A DNA stretch of 15,412 bases, taken from assembly GCA_015488565.1 (NCBI GenBank), contig WFNQ01000261.1:1-15412 (forward strand), written 5' to 3'. Both the position numbers and the translations under genes were made by a program. Under the pieces are notes generated by a model. The model saw only the letters and a program-made list of their open reading frames with translations, was not told where the DNA came from and did not search any database. How positions within the stretch are numbered: the first letter of the stretch is position 1; the number at the start of each line of letters is the position of its first letter. This document shows, in pieces, positions 13,186-15,412 of the stretch. This DNA is from Thiomicrorhabdus sp. (GTDB lineage: Bacteria > Pseudomonadota > Gammaproteobacteria > Thiomicrospirales > Thiomicrospiraceae).

Positions 13186-14505
13186 ATGCTAACTAACCTT
13201 GATTTTTACCAAGATAACCGTCAGAAGCTGATGGCACTCTTACCCGACAATAGTGCCGTTATTGTGCCTTCTGGAGAGGAGAAAATTCGTAATCGAGACG
13301 TGGAGTTTCCTTTTCGCGCCGAGAGTGATTTTATTTATTTAACCGGATTTGAGGAACCCGATTCGGTCTTGGTGTTATTAAAAAAAGAGAACGTAGAGAG
13401 CTGTTTGTTTGTTCGGCCGAAAGATTTAGAGCAAGAGACTTGGCAAGGACGACGCTTAGGCGTGGATAACGCGCCAGACTACTTAGCCATCAACTCGGCC
13501 TATTCCATTGATGCGTTGGATGATGCCATATTGCCTCTATTAGAGAATATCGAATCCGTTTATGTCTCGTTCTCGCAATCACAGGATTTTTTAGGGTCGA
13601 TCCATGGCTGGATTTATGAATTAAAACAAAAAGTAAGACAGGGTATTGACGCGCCTAAGAAAATTTGTGATTTGGATACCTGTTTGCATGAGATGCGAGT
13701 CATTAAATCAGAGGTTGAGATTCAGTTTTTACGCAAAGCGGCGGCCATTTCAGTGCAAGGCCATTTAGCCGCAATGAAGGCCGTTCAATCTAGCCAGTTT
13801 GAGTTTCAGGTGCAAGCCGCGCTGGAATCCGAGTATTTACGAGCGGGTTCGCCACGAGTGGCCTTTAATTCCATTGTGGCAAGCGGTGAAAATGCGTGTA
13901 TTTTGCACTACACTGAAAATCGTTCAGCCATTCAACCGAATGAGTTGGTTCTTGTTGATTCGGGAGCAGAGTGGCAAGGATATGCGGGCGACATTACGAC
14001 GACCTTTCCTGCTAGTGGTCGATTTAGTGAGGCGCAAGCGCAACTCTATTCGCTAGTATTAGCGGCGCAGCAGGCTGCCATTGAGGCCATTAAGCCTAAA
14101 GTGGCTTATGATGCGGTACACCAAGCCTCGGTTAACGTATTAACAGCAGGGTTGTTGGAGCTGGGTATTTTGCACGGCGAATTAGAGACATTGATTTCAG
14201 AGGAGTGTTATAAACGTTTCTTTATGCATGGCACTGGGCACTGGTTGGGTATGGATGTACACGACGTGGGCGAGTACAAACAAAATCAGAAGTGGCGCTC
14301 CCTTAAAAAGGGCATGGTTGTGACGGTTGAACCGGGGTTATATATTTCAGCAGAGCACGATGATGTGGATAAAAAATGGCACAATATCGGTATTCGTATC
14401 GAAGACGATATATTGGTGACGGCAACGGGGAGAGAGGTGTTAACGTTAGGGTTACCACGCACGGTGGCAGAAATTGAAACTTGGATGAGTCAAGAGAGTA
14501 AATAA
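13186..14505 (+). CDS. pepP: Xaa-Pro aminopeptidase P
   Basis: Cytoplasmic di-manganese peptidase removing an N-terminal residue followed by proline. At 439 residues it is almost the same length as E. coli PepP (441). The N-terminal domain shows the family pattern RNRDVEFPFRAESDFIYLTGF. The C-terminal pita-bread domain keeps all five metal ligands: D258 and D269 (VDSGAEWQGYAGDITTTF), H352 in GTGHWLGMDVHD, E382 in VEPGLY and E406 in RIEDDI. ATG 13186 is preferred over upstream starts that overlap ygfB. It gives the expected N terminus (LDFYQDNRQKLM) and has a weak AAGTGA 7 bp upstream. ubiH starts 2 bp after its stop, implying translational coupling. Confidence 0.95.
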   Translation: MLTNLDFYQDNRQKLMALLPDNSAVIVPSGEEKIRNRDVEFPFRAESDFIYLTGFEEPDSVLVLLKKENVESCLFVRPKDLEQETWQGRRLGVDNAPDYLAINSAYSIDALDDAILPLLENIESVYVSFSQSQDFLGSIHGWIYELKQKVRQGIDAPKKICDLDTCLHEMRVIKSEVEIQFLRKAAAISVQGHLAAMKAVQSSQFEFQVQAALESEYLRAGSPRVAFNSIVASGENACILHYTENRSAIQPNELVLVDSGAEWQGYAGDITTTFPASGRFSEAQAQLYSLVLAAQQAAIEAIKPKVAYDAVHQASVNVLTAGLLELGILHGELETLISEECYKRFFMHGTGHWLGMDVHDVGEYKQNQKWRSLKKGMVVTVEPGLYISAEHDDVDKKWHNIGIRIEDDILVTATGREVLTLGLPRTVAEIETWMSQESK

Positions 14506-14507
14506 AA

Positions 14508-15412
14508 ATGCAGTCAATCATAACGGATGTTGTTATTTCAGGCGGAGGTCCGGTTGGGCTATTACTTGCGCTTGGGCTGGCACAACAAGGACAAAAAGTC
14601 GTGCTGGCGGAAGCCTTTTTACCCGTTGAAAGTGCACCGAATTCATTTGATGGACGCGTTTTGGCGCTCTCTCATGGCTCGATGTTGGCCTTGGAACGTT
14701 TAGGTGTCTGGCAAGACTTAACTCCTTTTGTAACCAATATCTTGCATGTTCATGTCTCACAAAAAGGTTATTTAGGCATTACTACTCTGCACGCCGAAGA
14801 GGTGGGTGTGCCAGCGTTAGGGTACAGTGTGCAATCCCGTGATTTAGGCAACGTATTATGGCAGCACGTAAAACAATCGTCTCACATTCAAGTATTGTGC
14901 CCAGCAAAGGTGGTGGACTTTCAGGAGGTTGACGGCTTGGTTCAAGTTCAAATCGAACAAACGGTTGAATCGAAAATTGTCCCCGTGAATGTTGAGGCAA
15001 AATTGATTGTGGGGGCGGATGGCACAAATTCGCAAGTACGAAAAATATTGCAACTTCCGATAGAAGAAAAATCCTATCAAGCATTTGGAGTGCTGGCGCA
15101 AATTGAAACCGAAGAACATCCGAATCATTGGTCTTATGAACGGTTTACCGAAGAGGGGCCAGTGGCGTTATTGCCGATGAAAGGACACGCGCATAAAGCG
15201 GTGTTGGTGTGCCCAGAGCAAGATATTGAGCGAGTTAAGAACTTGAATGATTCAGATTTTATTGCACTGTTTGCTTCTAAAATGGGCGAACGATTGGGCG
15301 CGTTTACTAACGTCAGCCCACGAGTGGTGTACCCACTTAAAGAGACCTATGTGCCTCAAATGGCAAAGGGCAGAGCGTTGTTAATGGGCAATGCGTCACA
15401 TACTCAACACCC
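14508..15412 (+). CDS. ubiH: 2-octaprenyl-6-methoxyphenyl hydroxylase UbiH, 3' end beyond window
   Basis: FAD-dependent monooxygenase of aerobic ubiquinone biosynthesis, probably acting at the inner membrane. The reading frame runs open for 301 codons to the window edge. An N-terminal dinucleotide-binding fold shows VVISGGGPVGLLLALGLA at residues 8-25, then DGRVLALSHGS. The second FAD motif GADGTNS is at 169-175, and the third block begins MGNASHTQHP at the edge. The segment VHVSQKGYLGITTL resembles UbiH rather than UbiI, and the position directly after pepP is that of E. coli ubiH. UbiI or UbiF-type paralogues cannot be fully excluded from a partial protein. Roughly the last quarter is missing, because of the window edge and not because of damage. 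Confidence 0.9.
   Translation, partial: MQSIITDVVISGGGPVGLLLALGLAQQGQKVVLAEAFLPVESAPNSFDGRVLALSHGSMLALERLGVWQDLTPFVTNILHVHVSQKGYLGITTLHAEEVGVPALGYSVQSRDLGNVLWQHVKQSSHIQVLCPAKVVDFQEVDGLVQVQIEQTVESKIVPVNVEAKLIVGADGTNSQVRKILQLPIEEKSYQAFGVLAQIETEEHPNHWSYERFTEEGPVALLPMKGHAHKAVLVCPEQDIERVKNLNDSDFIALFASKMGERLGAFTNVSPRVVYPLKETYVPQMAKGRALLMGNASHTQH

Noticed and set aside
1..15412. Mobile element, prophage or defence island
   Set aside because: All genes are recognisable housekeeping or signalling genes in conserved order. No transposase, integrase, terminal repeats or toxin-antitoxin pair is visible.

Overview
The window reads as chromosomal housekeeping DNA from a low-to-moderate GC gammaproteobacterium. 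Gene order and protein style suggest a sulfur-oxidiser-like lineage (Thiomicrospira/Hydrogenovibrio/Thiomicrorhabdus type), but that genus-level guess is inference only. The strongest taxonomic evidence is the right-hand block. There, zapA, the 6S RNA gene and the 5-formyltetrahydrofolate cyclo-ligase gene run leftward, divergent from ygfB-pepP-ubiH running rightward, which is the arrangement known from E. coli and relatives.

Left part (1-4200, plus strand): dnaK with a clear terminator, a 200-bp gap with two further inverted repeats, then dnaJ and dapB in tandem 19 bp apart. A sigma32-like -10 element lies just upstream of dnaK at the window edge. dapB converges on rbgA (ylqF), a circularly permuted ribosome-assembly GTPase on the minus strand. 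The two are separated by a C9/G8 hairpin.

Middle (5414-11039, plus strand): a signalling pair. A REC-HD-GYP response regulator (predicted c-di-GMP phosphodiesterase) overlaps by 29 bp the start of a 1535-residue hybrid histidine kinase. The kinase has three tandem periplasmic solute-binding (SBP_bac_3 / Venus flytrap) domains, one membrane span, two PAS-like domains, HisKA, HATPase, a receiver and a helical tail without an Hpt motif. The pair probably links periplasmic solute sensing to c-di-GMP turnover.

Right part: a 79-residue two-span membrane protein, the cyclo-ligase (fau/ygfA), 6S RNA and zapA on the minus strand. Divergently, ygfB (UPF0149), pepP and the 5' two-thirds or so of ubiH lie on the plus strand, with ubiH running off the window. 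Several starts are moved inward from the longest open frame on the basis of ribosome binding sites and family length (dnaK, dapB, the kinase, zapA, ygfB, pepP).

The most unusual sequence-level signal is a set of nine uninterrupted G or C runs of 7-9 bases in otherwise AT-leaning DNA. Six lie between 10728 and 12000, and four are inside the fau gene, one of them across its conserved GMGGGYYDR motif. The most interesting protein-level signal is the triple-sensor kinase, whose third sensor domain lacks the arginine seen in the other two. I found no CRISPR array, insertion sequence, prophage, tRNA or rRNA.
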